A program made the position numbers and the translations under genes. The notes under the pieces were generated by a model, which was not told the DNA's origin, did not search any database, and was given only the letters and a program-made list of their open reading frames with translations. A stretch of DNA of 64,000 bases from Rhodospirillales bacterium (GTDB taxonomy: Bacteria > Pseudomonadota > Alphaproteobacteria > Micavibrionales > Micavibrionaceae), in NCBI GenBank assembly GCA_020638365.1, contig JACKIQ010000002.1, positions 1 to 64,000 on the forward strand. The letters are read 5' to 3'. The first letter of the stretch is position 1, and the number at the start of each line of letters is the position of its first letter. This document shows positions 1 through 8,940 of the stretch, piece after piece.

Positions 1-1
1 T

Positions 2-565
2 CATGCTATCCTCGCCAGTGCCGAAAAAATTCCCGGAAACGCCAGCACTAAGGATATCAGATACAAGCTTCAAGGTATCAGCGACCTCATCAATCCTGCT
101 GATTTAATACAATCAATTCTAGAAGGTGGCGCCCTCCCTGACGAAGATGAACAAAAACGCATGGGAAAAAACAAGACTTACGTTAAAGAGTTAATTACTA
201 CGCTGGAGTTTACGAACAGGGAAAAAAAGAACAGGTCAAGCAAGGTTCTGAACGTACTGAAAACTATGCATCCTGGCATTAGTATGCCTGTTCGTAATTT
301 CATAAAAGAGCAAAGCAAGGATGCAGTCGATGGTATTAATGGTTTTTCCAGAAATACTATTGGTGCTGGTGGCATAGCATTGCTCTATTCTGTTTTACGT
401 CTTGTATGGATTGCTATGAACGAGGATCAGTTGGAACAGGGCAGCCTCGCTGCTTCAGGTCTAATAGAGTTTGGAATAATTTTTGTTGCAACAATAATGA
501 TCATCGCAGGCCTTGGTGAAATAGCGGAAAATAAGAAACGTCTATGGTATCGGGATAACCTATAG
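2..565 (+). CDS. Membrane protein, 5' end outside window
   Basis: The reading frame is open from the second base of the window. The first ATG at 161 has no convincing ribosome site before it, and 53 codons precede it in frame without a stop, so this is most likely the C-terminal part of a longer gene. The visible 187 residues have a charged, helical N-terminal half rich in lysine and glutamate. Two hydrophobic stretches follow, at about residues 118-137 and 155-175 of the visible part, consistent with two membrane helices and a short cytoplasmic tail. I recognise no family. A CAT tRNA on the other strand lies downstream. Frame and stop are certain; function is unknown. Confidence 0.6.
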   Translation, partial: HAILASAEKIPGNASTKDIRYKLQGISDLINPADLIQSILEGGALPDEDEQKRMGKNKTYVKELITTLEFTNREKKNRSSKVLNVLKTMHPGISMPVRNFIKEQSKDAVDGINGFSRNTIGAGGIALLYSVLRLVWIAMNEDQLEQGSLAASGLIEFGIIFVATIMIIAGLGEIAENKKRLWYRDNL

Positions 566-633
566 ATAGAGAGCCGCCGCTTTCTTGCAGCCATTCTCAC
601 TTTTAGCCGCTGTGCAAAAGGGTATACATGAAA

Positions 634-710
634 TGGTGGGCCCGGCAGGACTTGAACCTGCGACCAATCCGTTATGAGCGGACTGCTCTAACCAACTGAG
701 CTACAGGCCC
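634..710 (-). tRNA. tRNA with CAT anticodon, probably tRNA-Ile2
   Basis: The minus strand folds into a full cloverleaf: a seven-pair acceptor stem starting GGGCCTG, a D arm with TAGCTCAGTTGG, the anticodon loop CTCATAA, a T arm with GGTTCAAGTCC, and an encoded CCA end. Base 1 is G paired with C72, so it is not initiator tRNA, which has an unpaired first base. The choice is between elongator Met and the AUA-reading Ile whose C34 is modified to lysidine. The variable loop and T arm resemble E. coli Ile2 more than elongator Met, so I favour Ile2. The tRNA call is firm; the amino acid is less so. Confidence 0.93.
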
Positions 711-876
711 CTAGAAACGCCACATCTGACGGTTCTCCCGATAGCTTATAATATGAGTAGGCACAGAGATAAAGCGATTTCCGACACCAGAGAGGCTAAA
801 AACTTGCTCCCTTCCCCTAAAATCACTAAGATCGTCAATAAGTTATAACAAGAGTATCTAAATCGGGTGTGATATT

Positions 877-2001
877 ATGAGCGTTATTCCCCTCCTCTAG
901 GTCGATGGCGGCGGCATCCGCGGGATAATTTCAGGGCGCGTTCTTGAATATCTTGAATCCCGTCTTGAAGTGCCCGTGCAGAGCCGCTTTTACATGAGTT
1001 CCGGAAGCTCCGCCGGAGGCCTGATCGTAGCTTCAACCTCATTGGTCGGCAACGCCCCTATTCTCACCGCAGGAGAAGCAAAGAATTTATTCATAGACGA
1101 AGGCCCGGACATCTTCCGCAAGGGCTTTCTCGAACGCACCTTCGATGTAAGGCTGCCTAACCTCTTTCGCGCCCGCTATGACGGTAAGCACCTAGACCAG
1201 GTTCTGCGCAATACGTTCGGCGACCTCAAGCTTTCTGATATTGACAGCGACCTTCTGGTTTCGTCTTACGATATCGTGCGGCGCAAGGAAAAATTGTTCA
1301 AGTCGTGGGAGGCGCGCGGCAATTTCACAAACCCCTACGATGAGGACGAAGACCCGCGGAGCAAGGATTACACGCTTTTTGATGTTGCACGGGCGACCAG
1401 TTCCGCCCAATCGTATTTCAACGTTCATACCGCACACAATATGCTGGGGCAGCCGTCCCACCTCATAGACGGCGGAAACTTTGCCAACAATCCCGCCTTG
1501 CTTGTCTATTCAGATGCAGTAAGGCGCTACGGCCCCTCGCACCAGTACGTGGTGCTCTCTCTGGGAACAGGAGAAACGGAACGGCCTTTAGATGCAAAAG
1601 CCCTTAAAAACGCTGGCATTATTCGCTGGGCAAGCCCAACTCTGGACATAAACCTGGGCAGTATGCGCTCTCACGATTACATCATGCGGACCCTGATCGG
1701 CGACGATTATTTCAGAGTTCAGTCTGATCTGCGTAGACACGACCCGCTCAGGCCCGCGCCCAGCGACGCCTTTGACGATGCCTCAAGAAAAAACATAGAA
1801 AGACTGCAGGAGACGGCAGAGGCACTGGTCAGAAAAGAGCGTCACAGGCTTGATTGCTTTGCTGATTTCCTTCTGGCAAACGAGATGAAGACACAAACGG
1901 AATTACTCGAAGAACAGGCGGAGTATGAAAAAGCCCATCCGTCCCGCGAACAGGCATGCGACCTTCCCCCTTTTATAATAGAGCCGGAAGGCATGGCCTG
2001 A
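877..2001 (+). pseudogene. Patatin-like phospholipase interrupted by an in-frame TAG
   Basis: Patatin lipases are acyl hydrolases with a Ser-Asp dyad and a Gly-rich oxyanion loop. Reading from the ATG at 877 gives MSVIPLL, then TAG at 898-900, then VDGGGIRG in the same frame, followed by an unbroken 366-codon frame to 2001. The DGGGIRG loop, the GxSxG box (Ser codon 1009, residue 45 of the full frame) and the DGG box (Asp codon 1468, residue 198) are all present and in family order. The first start after the stop, GTG at 970, would leave out the oxyanion loop and give an inactive protein. A stop lies in frame at 859, so no longer start exists. The amber replaces a position usually Ser or Ala in the family; a TCG to TAG change would suffice. 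A sequence error or stop suppression are alternatives. There is no nucleotide cyclase or other defence gene beside it. Confidence 0.75.
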
Positions 2002-2019
2002 AAATCAGGGTTAAGGAAT

Positions 2020-2613
2020 TTACAGATTCTGACTTACGGCAACCTGAAGCCGCGGCAGAAGACCCCTGACGATCCTCTCGTTTTCTTCCGGAACTTCGTT
2101 GATTTTGTGCGCCATTTTAAGGGCGTTATCGATAAGATACCGCTGGCTGGCTGGAACCTTGGCCAGCATGTCGGGACGGAGCTGTTCACGCATCTTGTCT
2201 TCAACCGTCCGCCCTTCCGTTTCCTGCTGAATATAGTAGAAAGTCAGCATGACGCCGTCCGCGGTTTCCGCCCAGTCCTCCGCTGATTCAAAGTGATGCT
2301 TTTCAGCAAGCTCCTTAAGCCGCGCGTAATCGTCGGGATCCTCTTCCTTTAGCTTCTTAACGGCAGAGCGGTAAGGTGCGAAATTTTGCTCCATAAGCGC
2401 AACCCGTTGTATGCGGAAGGGGTCCTTTCGACCCTTATCGCCTCGCTGTTCGCGTATGAGCTTGAGATCATCCAGGCTATCTACAAAATGCGTGGCCTTC
2501 GTTTCGTCAAGAAGAACCATATCGTTAACTTCCGGCGTATTGTCAACGGCAAAAACCGGAGACATAAAGGTGATGACGGCCAGAAAACAAAAAAAGGGAA
2601 GTCTGAAAATCAT
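2020..2613 (-). CDS. Exported helical protein of unknown function
   Basis: The protein has 197 residues. The first 22 form a classical signal peptide: a hydrophobic core of Phe, Leu, Ile and Val ending in PVFA, with likely cleavage before VDNTPEV. The mature part is hydrophilic and highly charged, probably helical, with many Glu and Lys residues and no cysteine, so it is expected to be a soluble periplasmic protein. The ATG has an AGGTG ribosome site. It converges with the broken patatin gene 18 bases away. I recognise no family or catalytic motif. Confidence 0.7.
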   Translation of the reverse strand: MIFRLPFFCFLAVITFMSPVFAVDNTPEVNDMVLLDETKATHFVDSLDDLKLIREQRGDKGRKDPFRIQRVALMEQNFAPYRSAVKKLKEEDPDDYARLKELAEKHHFESAEDWAETADGVMLTFYYIQQETEGRTVEDKMREQLRPDMLAKVPASQRYLIDNALKMAHKINEVPEENERIVRGLLPRLQVAVSQNL

Positions 2614-2706
2614 GCTGGAACACCTAATAAGAGTTAAAAAAGAAACGAAGAAAAACCGATGACATAATTATACCCTGTTTTTCAGAAAAAATCCTTCGCC
2701 GCGATC

Positions 2707-3513
2707 TCAGGAATCCTGTTTTATAGAAACGACAAGCGTTTCCTCGGCATTGAGAAGCAGCGATTCCGCATCATCCGGGAACTGGTCATACCCGTTAAAA
2801 GGCTTGACTGCGAATCCGACCTTTGAAAGGCGGTCAATAAAATCGTCCTTTCCGTAAAGACGAACATGATCCCATTGACCGAAAAGACGTTCCTGCTCTT
2901 GAGGATTATTAATATTCGGTTGCTCTTCGGTTCCCTTTCCGTCTGTAGCAAGCGGCACCATAAGAAGGGCTGATCCGCCAGGTTTAAGTATGCGCAGGAT
3001 TTCCTGCATCGCTTTGCGATCATCAGGAATATGCTCAAGGACATGCGAACAGATCACGATATCAAAGTCGTTTTCTGGAAAAGGCATGGCTGTAATATCG
3101 GCCTTCTGTATATTGTCAATATGGCGGTAACGCGAAAGATCAAGATCGCTGGCAACATAATCAACTTTTTCTTGCCGCTTAATCCAGAGATAAAGCCCAA
3201 AATCCGGTGCAATATGTAATATGCGCACTTGCTTCTGTCCCACCATAAGGACATTTTTAAGATAAAGCATCATCAGTCGAGTCCTGTCCGCGCCGCGGCA
3301 CGCCGGACATTGGTCATATTCGCGGACTAGCCCCCCGACAACCTTTCGTCTCTTGAGTACGTCAAACTCGGCACCATGGGAAATGTAGGTGCTGACCGGC
3401 GCTTCGCAAAGAGGGCACCTGATCGCGTTACCACGATACAGCAAACGCCGCAGCCCATATCGCACAGGTTGCGGAACCGCTCCGGTAATCTGTCTGCGAA
3501 GAGATAACTGCAT
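2707..3513 (-). CDS. Class I SAM-dependent methyltransferase with N-terminal zinc ribbon
   Basis: This is a 268-residue protein in two parts. The first 70 residues carry two CPxC pairs (CPLC and CPAC about 40 residues apart), a likely zinc-binding knuckle. The rest is a methyltransferase-11 type Rossmann fold: a first motif around LHIAPDFG, an acidic loop DLD, then DIVICSHVLEHIPDD, which is the typical post-motif segment, and a KPGG turn. It probably methylates a small molecule or glycan; the substrate is not evident. The open frame extends to a TTG at 3540, but the ATG at 3513 has a GGAAAGG ribosome site nine bases upstream, so I start there. It lies downstream of rpoD on the same strand, with a gap of 137 bases. 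Confidence 0.8.
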   Translation of the reverse strand: MQLSLRRQITGAVPQPVRYGLRRLLYRGNAIRCPLCEAPVSTYISHGAEFDVLKRRKVVGGLVREYDQCPACRGADRTRLMMLYLKNVLMVGQKQVRILHIAPDFGLYLWIKRQEKVDYVASDLDLSRYRHIDNIQKADITAMPFPENDFDIVICSHVLEHIPDDRKAMQEILRILKPGGSALLMVPLATDGKGTEEQPNINNPQEQERLFGQWDHVRLYGKDDFIDRLSKVGFAVKPFNGYDQFPDDAESLLLNAEETLVVSIKQDS

Positions 3514-3650
3514 AAAAATCAGCCTTTCCGAAAAAAACAAGCGCCCAAAATAGCGCCGGACCTTAACACAGATTAAGAATTAGAACAACTTCAAGATACC
3601 CGCAAAAACACGATTGCGAGAACTAAAGCAAGAACCAGGCCAGACAAAAA

Positions 3651-6014
3651 TCAGGTATCAAGAAAACTGCGCAACTTGCGCGAGCGGCTGGGATGCTTAA
3701 GCTTCCTTAAGGCCTTTGCTTCAATCTGTCTGATACGCTCACGCGTAACATTAAACTGCTGACCGACTTCTTCAAGAGTATGATCGGTATTCATGCCGAT
3801 ACCAAAGCGCATACGCAAGACGCGCTCCTCTCGGGGCGTAAGAGAAGCCAGAACACGGGTCGTCGTTTCACGCAGATTGGAATGAATGGCGCTTTCGATA
3901 GGCAAGATAGCGTTCTTGTCCTCTATAAAATCTCCAAGGGAAGAATCTTCCTCATCGCCTATTGGCGTTTCAAGAGAAACCGGCTCCTTGGCGATCTTGA
4001 GAACCTTACGAACCTTATCCAGTGGCATATGCAAACGCTCGGCCAGTTCCTCGGGCGTCGGCTCACGGCCTATTTCGTGCATCATCTGCCGCGAAGTCCT
4101 GACCAGCTTGTTGATCGTCTCGATCATGTGGACAGGGATCCGAATTGTACGGGCCTGGTCCGCAATAGAGCGCGTAATGGCCTGCCTGATCCACCACGTG
4201 GCGTAAGTAGAAAATTTATACCCTCTGCGATATTCGAACTTATCGACCGCCTTCATCAAGCCGATATTTCCTTCCTGAATAAGATCAAGAAACTGTAGGC
4301 CGCGGTTGGTGTATTTTTTTGCGATAGAGATAACAAGACGAAGGTTTGCTTCAACCATTTCCTTTTTGGCCCGGCTTGCTTCTGTTTCGCCCTTCTTGAC
4401 GGTTCCTACGATCCTGCGGAATTCTGCGACGGGCAGCATTGCCTCTTCCGATATAGCCGTAATCTGATCGCGCATGGTTGTTATTTCATCTTTATGCTTG
4501 TCCGCAAACTTGGACCAGCCTTTATCCTTGAGCTTGGCTACCCGGGCCAGCCACTTTTTGTCCAGTTCAGAGCCGAAATACTCTTCAAGAAAACGCTCTC
4601 GCTTGACGCCGCAATCAACGGCCAGACGCATAAGCTTGCCCTCAATAGCCACAAGATCCCGGTTAATAGAATAGAGCCGATGGATAAGTTGCTCTATCCG
4701 AGCGTTGTTGAGATGGACATCGTTCATATGCTGAACCATCTCTTCCTTCAGTTTTTTGTATTTCTTGTCTGTAGCTTCTGGCGGAGCCTTACCCTTTGTC
4801 AGAATTTCGATACGCTCATCCTGAACCTTACGCATTTTTTTATAGGTTCTTTGAATTTTGGCAAAAATATCAAAAACCAGCGGCGCAAGCTCTTCTTCCA
4901 TGGCTGAAAGGGAGAGGTTGCTTTCATCGTCCAAATCCCCCTCGGAATCGCCTTCGCCCTCCGGACCCTCGGCTGAACTATCCTCATCCTCGTCGGTCTT
5001 GGTTTTAGTCGCCTTTTTTGAGGGTTCAGAATCTTTAGCAGCCACCCCCTTCTTGGCTGTCTTATTACGATCCTCTTGAACTATGGATTCTTGTTCCTCT
5101 GGGTCAACCGAAGAACGATCCTCGCTATCCTCGGGTCCCTGATTGTAAGTGGCTTCAAGATCTATGACTTCACGCAGAAGGATGTCCCCCTTCTGAAGGG
5201 CGTCATACCAGGCGATAATGGATTCAATGGCCAGGGGACTCTCGCAAATGCCGCCAATCATGAGTTCGCGCCCCGCTTCGATCCGCTTTGCAATAGCGAT
5301 TTCACCTTCGCGGGAAAGCAGTTCAACCGCACCCATCTCACGCAAATACATACGCACGGGGTCATCAGTCCTGCCCGTGTCGTCATCAGCAATATTCCCG
5401 CCCGCCTCGTAATCACTTTCTTGGTTGTCGGAATCAGACTGGCTTGAATCGGAATCGCCTGCTTCATCCTCGCTGTCGACAATCTGAATATTTTTGTCGG
5501 ACAGGGCAGACATGACGTCTTCGATCTGCTCGGCACTGTATTTCTTGGCTGGCAGGATCTTGTTGATGTGGTCGTTGGTCAGAAAACCCTTGCTTTCTCC
5601 GTCGGAGACAAGCTTGTCTATTATTTTGCTTAACGGGTTCGATGCCGTTTCGGGTTTCTTTTCTGGTTTTCGGGTCTTTATATCGCTATTTGCTTTTTCA
5701 GCTTTGCTTACTGACTTGGCCTTCATGGATTTAGTCGCACTCTTTACACTTTTCGAAGTTTCTCTTTTTTCCTTGGTCGATTTTGCAGCGCCTTTCTTAT
5801 TAAGGGAGGCGGCTTTCTTATTTTTTGAAGACTTGCCCTCGCTCTTCGGTTTTTTAGCAGGAGCCTTAGCTTTAGATGCTTTAGATGCTTTAGATGCTTT
5901 CGATTTTTCCTGAGCCTTTTTCCCAGTCTGGGGCTTGGCAGATTTTTTCTGGCTTTTTGAAGTCGGCTTGCTGGCCGATTTACTTTTTTTCTTTACGCTT
6001 GATTTTCCAGCCAT
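3651..6014 (-). CDS. rpoD: RNA polymerase primary sigma factor (sigma-70)
   Basis: This housekeeping sigma factor directs RNA polymerase to -35/-10 promoters. From the C-terminus backward: region 4 with the helix-turn-helix around NVTRERIRQIEAKALRKL, region 3 with REPTPEELAERL, and region 2 with the highly conserved YATWWIRQAITRSIADQ (about residues 555-625). Region 1.2 is DDPVRMYLREMG near residue 215, and a sigma 1.1 domain lies at about 123-180. At 787 residues it is long for the family. The extra length is a Lys/Ser/Ala-rich tail of about 120 residues before region 1.1, resembling histone H1 tails, and a Glu/Asp-rich stretch around residues 295-375 in the non-conserved region. It follows dnaG on the same strand, the usual order in alphaproteobacteria. 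Confidence 0.97.
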   Translation of the reverse strand: MAGKSSVKKKSKSASKPTSKSQKKSAKPQTGKKAQEKSKASKASKASKAKAPAKKPKSEGKSSKNKKAASLNKKGAAKSTKEKRETSKSVKSATKSMKAKSVSKAEKANSDIKTRKPEKKPETASNPLSKIIDKLVSDGESKGFLTNDHINKILPAKKYSAEQIEDVMSALSDKNIQIVDSEDEAGDSDSSQSDSDNQESDYEAGGNIADDDTGRTDDPVRMYLREMGAVELLSREGEIAIAKRIEAGRELMIGGICESPLAIESIIAWYDALQKGDILLREVIDLEATYNQGPEDSEDRSSVDPEEQESIVQEDRNKTAKKGVAAKDSEPSKKATKTKTDEDEDSSAEGPEGEGDSEGDLDDESNLSLSAMEEELAPLVFDIFAKIQRTYKKMRKVQDERIEILTKGKAPPEATDKKYKKLKEEMVQHMNDVHLNNARIEQLIHRLYSINRDLVAIEGKLMRLAVDCGVKRERFLEEYFGSELDKKWLARVAKLKDKGWSKFADKHKDEITTMRDQITAISEEAMLPVAEFRRIVGTVKKGETEASRAKKEMVEANLRLVISIAKKYTNRGLQFLDLIQEGNIGLMKAVDKFEYRRGYKFSTYATWWIRQAITRSIADQARTIRIPVHMIETINKLVRTSRQMMHEIGREPTPEELAERLHMPLDKVRKVLKIAKEPVSLETPIGDEEDSSLGDFIEDKNAILPIESAIHSNLRETTTRVLASLTPREERVLRMRFGIGMNTDHTLEEVGQQFNVTRERIRQIEAKALRKLKHPSRSRKLRSFLDT
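5871..5897. repeat. Three perfect 9-base tandem repeats inside rpoD
   Basis: The unit tttagatgc occurs three times head to tail. On the coding strand it encodes Lys-Ala-Ser repeats in the basic tail of RpoD. The unit is a multiple of three, so slippage would change tail length without shifting the frame. Confidence 0.85.
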
Positions 6015-6098
6015 TTTCCAGACCTAAGTTTCTAAAATACAAGAATCACCCAACAAAAGGACTGTTAAGTTATTCACGTTTTTCATGAATTACAAAGC

Positions 6099-6127
6099 GT
6101 TATGTTGCTTTTTTTCATATTTTTCAA
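6099..6127 (-). promoter_or_regulatory. Candidate sigma-70 promoter for rpoD
   Basis: On the minus strand a TTGAAA (-35) is followed after 17 bases by CATAAC (-10), about 85 bases before the rpoD start codon, in a 213-base gap between dnaG and rpoD. Each box matches the consensus at four or five of six positions. This is a sequence match only. Confidence 0.4.
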
Positions 6128-6227
6128 GAAGAATCGCCGCAAAACACAGAGTCCGATCTACAGAATTCGTAACGCCTCCTAATAAAATTACGCTAACACG
6201 TTAAAAAATATAATTTTATGGCGAAAA

Positions 6228-8003
6228 TTAAATTTTGCTCTTCCTCTTTTCCCCCGCCAGATCATCCCAAAAAGCTGTCCACCTGGCAGCAACAGTCTCA
6301 GGCTGTGCATGAGGCGAGGAAAACGAAGCATGAACATAAATGGATTCACTAAGGATGTTGTTTATTTCTTCGCTAAAACCCTCATTACGAAGGGCGGAAA
6401 CCAGTTCTTTTGACCTGGTGTCAGGCGATTCGTACAGCAAGGTCAGGGTTTTTTGCCGCAAAAGGTCCAATCGCCCATCCTCAATATGTAGACGCCCCAA
6501 CGCTTCTTCAACATCATCGTAAATATGGGGATGATTAAGCAAGGCTGCCAACAATATTCTTGAAGACAGGGTTTTCCTGTGATCAAGCGGCTTTTTCGGC
6601 TTCTTTAAAAGGACAGGGCCGTTTCGGTTTCTTCTCCCTGGCTCCCTTGGAAACGAAGAGCCACGAGCCTTCTCCAACGAACGAGCGCTTCCGGGGTTAA
6701 AAAATACTTGAGAAAAGCGCGAAAAAACCTGCTGCCTGTATAGCTGCTGCACATCCCTGTCGGCAATCCGGGAGATCTGGTCCAAGAGCTCTTTTTTCAG
6801 ACCGGCTTGCGCTTCAGGTGTATTAAACAACCTCCCCGACGTCATGCTGAACCATAAAAACTCCGACAAAGGCATGGCCTGTTCAAGAATCGCAAGAAAC
6901 GAAACGGTTCCTCGCGTGCGGATGAGTGTGTCCGGATCCTCGCCTTCCGGGAGAAAGGCAATTCGAACGCTGTGCCCGGGATGCAGCAGGGGAAAAATAC
7001 GGTCCCTTGCCCTTTCCGCGGCACGGCGTCCGGCATTATCGCCATCAAAACAAAGGATCGGCTCCTTAACGGGGCCTGACGAAATCCTCCATAAAATGCT
7101 GATTTGCTCGTCAGTTAAAGCGGTCCCCATGGGAGCGACAGCCCCCTTGAACCCGGCGTCTGCACAAGCTATGACGTCCATATACCCCTCAACAACCAGC
7201 AGTTTTCCTCCATTCGCAACGTCCATTCGGGCATGGGCTTCCCCGTAAAGCATCCGGCTTTTATGGAATAAAGGGGAATCCGGAGAGTTGATATACTTCG
7301 GCGGGGTAAAGCCGCCGCGATCAGGCAAACGCAGATGCTCGGGCAGAACACGCCCTCCAAAAGCAACGCACCGTCCACGCCGGTCAGCCACGGGAAACAT
7401 GATCCGCTCGCGAAAAAAGGAAAACGGCTCGCGCGTTTTATCAGAAATTTTGGCCACACCGGCCTTAACCATCTCTTCAAAAGAAAAACCCTTACTCTTA
7501 AGATGCTTCAGAAGAGATTGGGAATCCGCAGGCGAAAAACCAATACGGTAAGCACGCAGCGTCTCAGGGCTTAATCCGCGCCCTAAAACATAATCCAGAG
7601 CATTTTTATTGCTGGGTTGGTAAAGGCAATCCTGAAAATAGTCCGTAGTTTCGTCCATGAGCGCATATAAGTCCCTGCTCGCCCTCTCTTTTTGCGCTTC
7701 CTCAGGCGAAGAACGGGGAACCTGCATCCCGGCTTGCTGCGCGAGGACTTCCACGGCCTCCGGAAAAGACAGATTATCGTGCTGCATTAAAAATCCCACC
7801 ACGTCCCCATGCGCACCGCACCCGAAACAATGGTAAAATTGCTTGTCATCGCTGACGGTAAAAGACGGTGTTTTCTCCCCGTGAAAGGGGCAGCAAGCCT
7901 TGAATTCGCGTCCCGCCCGCACAAGCCGGACCTTCCGTCCTATAACGTCAGACAAGGCTATGCGGTTACGAAGCTCTTCGAGAAAACGAGCCGATATGGA
8001 CAT
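6228..8003 (-). CDS. dnaG: DNA primase
   Basis: The enzyme makes RNA primers for Okazaki fragments at the replication fork. The 591 residues show the full domain order. The N-terminal CHC2 zinc ribbon has Cys38, His41, Cys59 and Cys62. A DnaG catalytic core follows with the basic FGGR motif. The TOPRIM segment has VEGYMDV (metal-binding Glu) and an FDGD motif. A C-terminal helicase-binding region of low similarity follows. Length is normal. The start ATG at 8003 begins the usual MSISARFLEELRNR-type N-terminus. It lies upstream of rpoD in the same direction with 213 bases between, so a separate rpoD promoter is plausible. Confidence 0.97.
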   Translation of the reverse strand: MSISARFLEELRNRIALSDVIGRKVRLVRAGREFKACCPFHGEKTPSFTVSDDKQFYHCFGCGAHGDVVGFLMQHDNLSFPEAVEVLAQQAGMQVPRSSPEEAQKERASRDLYALMDETTDYFQDCLYQPSNKNALDYVLGRGLSPETLRAYRIGFSPADSQSLLKHLKSKGFSFEEMVKAGVAKISDKTREPFSFFRERIMFPVADRRGRCVAFGGRVLPEHLRLPDRGGFTPPKYINSPDSPLFHKSRMLYGEAHARMDVANGGKLLVVEGYMDVIACADAGFKGAVAPMGTALTDEQISILWRISSGPVKEPILCFDGDNAGRRAAERARDRIFPLLHPGHSVRIAFLPEGEDPDTLIRTRGTVSFLAILEQAMPLSEFLWFSMTSGRLFNTPEAQAGLKKELLDQISRIADRDVQQLYRQQVFSRFSQVFFNPGSARSLEKARGSSFPREPGRRNRNGPVLLKKPKKPLDHRKTLSSRILLAALLNHPHIYDDVEEALGRLHIEDGRLDLLRQKTLTLLYESPDTRSKELVSALRNEGFSEEINNILSESIYVHASFSSPHAQPETVAARWTAFWDDLAGEKRKSKI

Positions 8004-8394
8004 TAAACGACACTCTTGTCAGCGAATCGGGATATCTGAATGTTATCATCCTTTTTTTCCCTGACGAGCATAAAGCAGGGCAAAACCGAAAAAATCCTTA
8101 AAAGCCTGAACTTTTGTTTGCATCTAACAACTGAAAAATGTAATATTCGCGCACCTGCTGACACAAAAAATATCAAAAAATACACTATTTATTCTTTATG
8201 TGTCAGGGTGCTTTTGGGGCTGGTGCGGCTGCGGAGAGAAGAAAATGCCGGAAGTATTTAAAAAAGGGTGTAAAATCAAGATTATAGAGTACGGCGAAAA
8301 CCACCGACCTTCGCCTGTATGGGGCAATCTTTTGAAAAGAATAAAATCATTTCTTTCGATCCAAACCACACAATAATTTTGTGCTTAAAGTTCT
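8004..8394. other. 391-base gap between dnaG and the GatB/YqeY gene
   Basis: The left part is AT-rich and must hold the dnaG promoter. The right part holds one small frame with a good ribosome site (8245-8376, listed separately). A short inverted repeat, CACAA/TTGTG, at about 8367-8382 is too weak to call a terminator. I see no RNA gene. Confidence 0.5.
8245..8376 (+). CDS. Possible small basic protein, 43 residues
   Basis: The ATG at 8245 is preceded by GGAGAG at a proper distance and opens a 43-codon frame ending in TAA. The peptide is basic, with about nine Lys or Arg, one Cys, and a Trp in the middle. It matches no family I know. The ribosome site and the absence of any competing gene favour it; short length and lack of recognisable homology count against. 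It runs toward the convergent GatB/YqeY gene. Confidence 0.3.
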   Translation: MPEVFKKGCKIKIIEYGENHRPSPVWGNLLKRIKSFLSIQTTQ

Positions 8395-8853
8395 CTAGGC
8401 CAGTTTCTTTTTGGCAATAGCACTGGCCTTGGCCATATCGACCTGTCCGGCGTAACGCTCCTTAAGAATCCCCATAACCTTACCCATATCCTTAATGCCG
8501 GAAGCCTGAACCTCGCCTACAAGCGTTTCGACAAGCTCTTCTACTTCCGATTCATTGAGCTGCCTTGGTAAAAAGCCGCGAATAATCTCGATTTCGCCTT
8601 CCTCACGCTCAGCCAGATCGTCACGACCAGCCTCACTGTACTGACGGGACGATTCTTGCCTTTGTTTAATCATGGAAGAAAGGAGTTGAAGAATTTCGGC
8701 TTCCTCTATCCCTTCAGAGCGCCCTTCCCCAGCCGCCGTAATGTCGCGATCCTTGACCGCAGCCATGATAAGCCGGATAGTCGAAACAGCCAATTTGTCC
8801 TGCCGCTTCATGGCTTCTTTGAGAGCGCCGTTAATTTCTATTCGCTTTTGCAC
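8395..8853 (-). CDS. GatB/YqeY domain protein
   Basis: The 152-residue protein is a stand-alone version of the YqeY domain that forms the C-terminal tail of the GatB subunit of tRNA amidotransferase, where it contacts tRNA. The role of the free form is not established. Visible features are the helical N-terminus with MKRQDKLAVSTIRL, the QLLSSMIKQRQES segment, and the C-terminal helical part with GKVMGILKERYAGQVDMAKAS, all typical of the family. The start is GTG at 8853 with AAGGA upstream. It diverges from carA across 87 bases, an arrangement common in alphaproteobacteria. Confidence 0.92.
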   Translation of the reverse strand: MQKRIEINGALKEAMKRQDKLAVSTIRLIMAAVKDRDITAAGEGRSEGIEEAEILQLLSSMIKQRQESSRQYSEAGRDDLAEREEGEIEIIRGFLPRQLNESEVEELVETLVGEVQASGIKDMGKVMGILKERYAGQVDMAKASAIAKKKLA

Positions 8854-8940
8854 TTTTTTTCCTTTTCTTTTAGCTCAAAAGTCTTTAGGAACAGTGTCTC
8901 TAGCAATACATGCAACTCATTGCTGGAGAACCTGCCGATA

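Noticed and set aside
877..2001. The patatin gene as part of a cyclic-nucleotide defence system such as CBASS
   Set aside because: No nucleotidyltransferase or other defence gene lies beside it. The neighbours are a tRNA, an unrelated membrane protein and an exported protein.
6170..6185. A perfect AGGAGG on the minus strand before rpoD
   Set aside because: No start codon lies at a suitable distance, and no frame of useful length follows.
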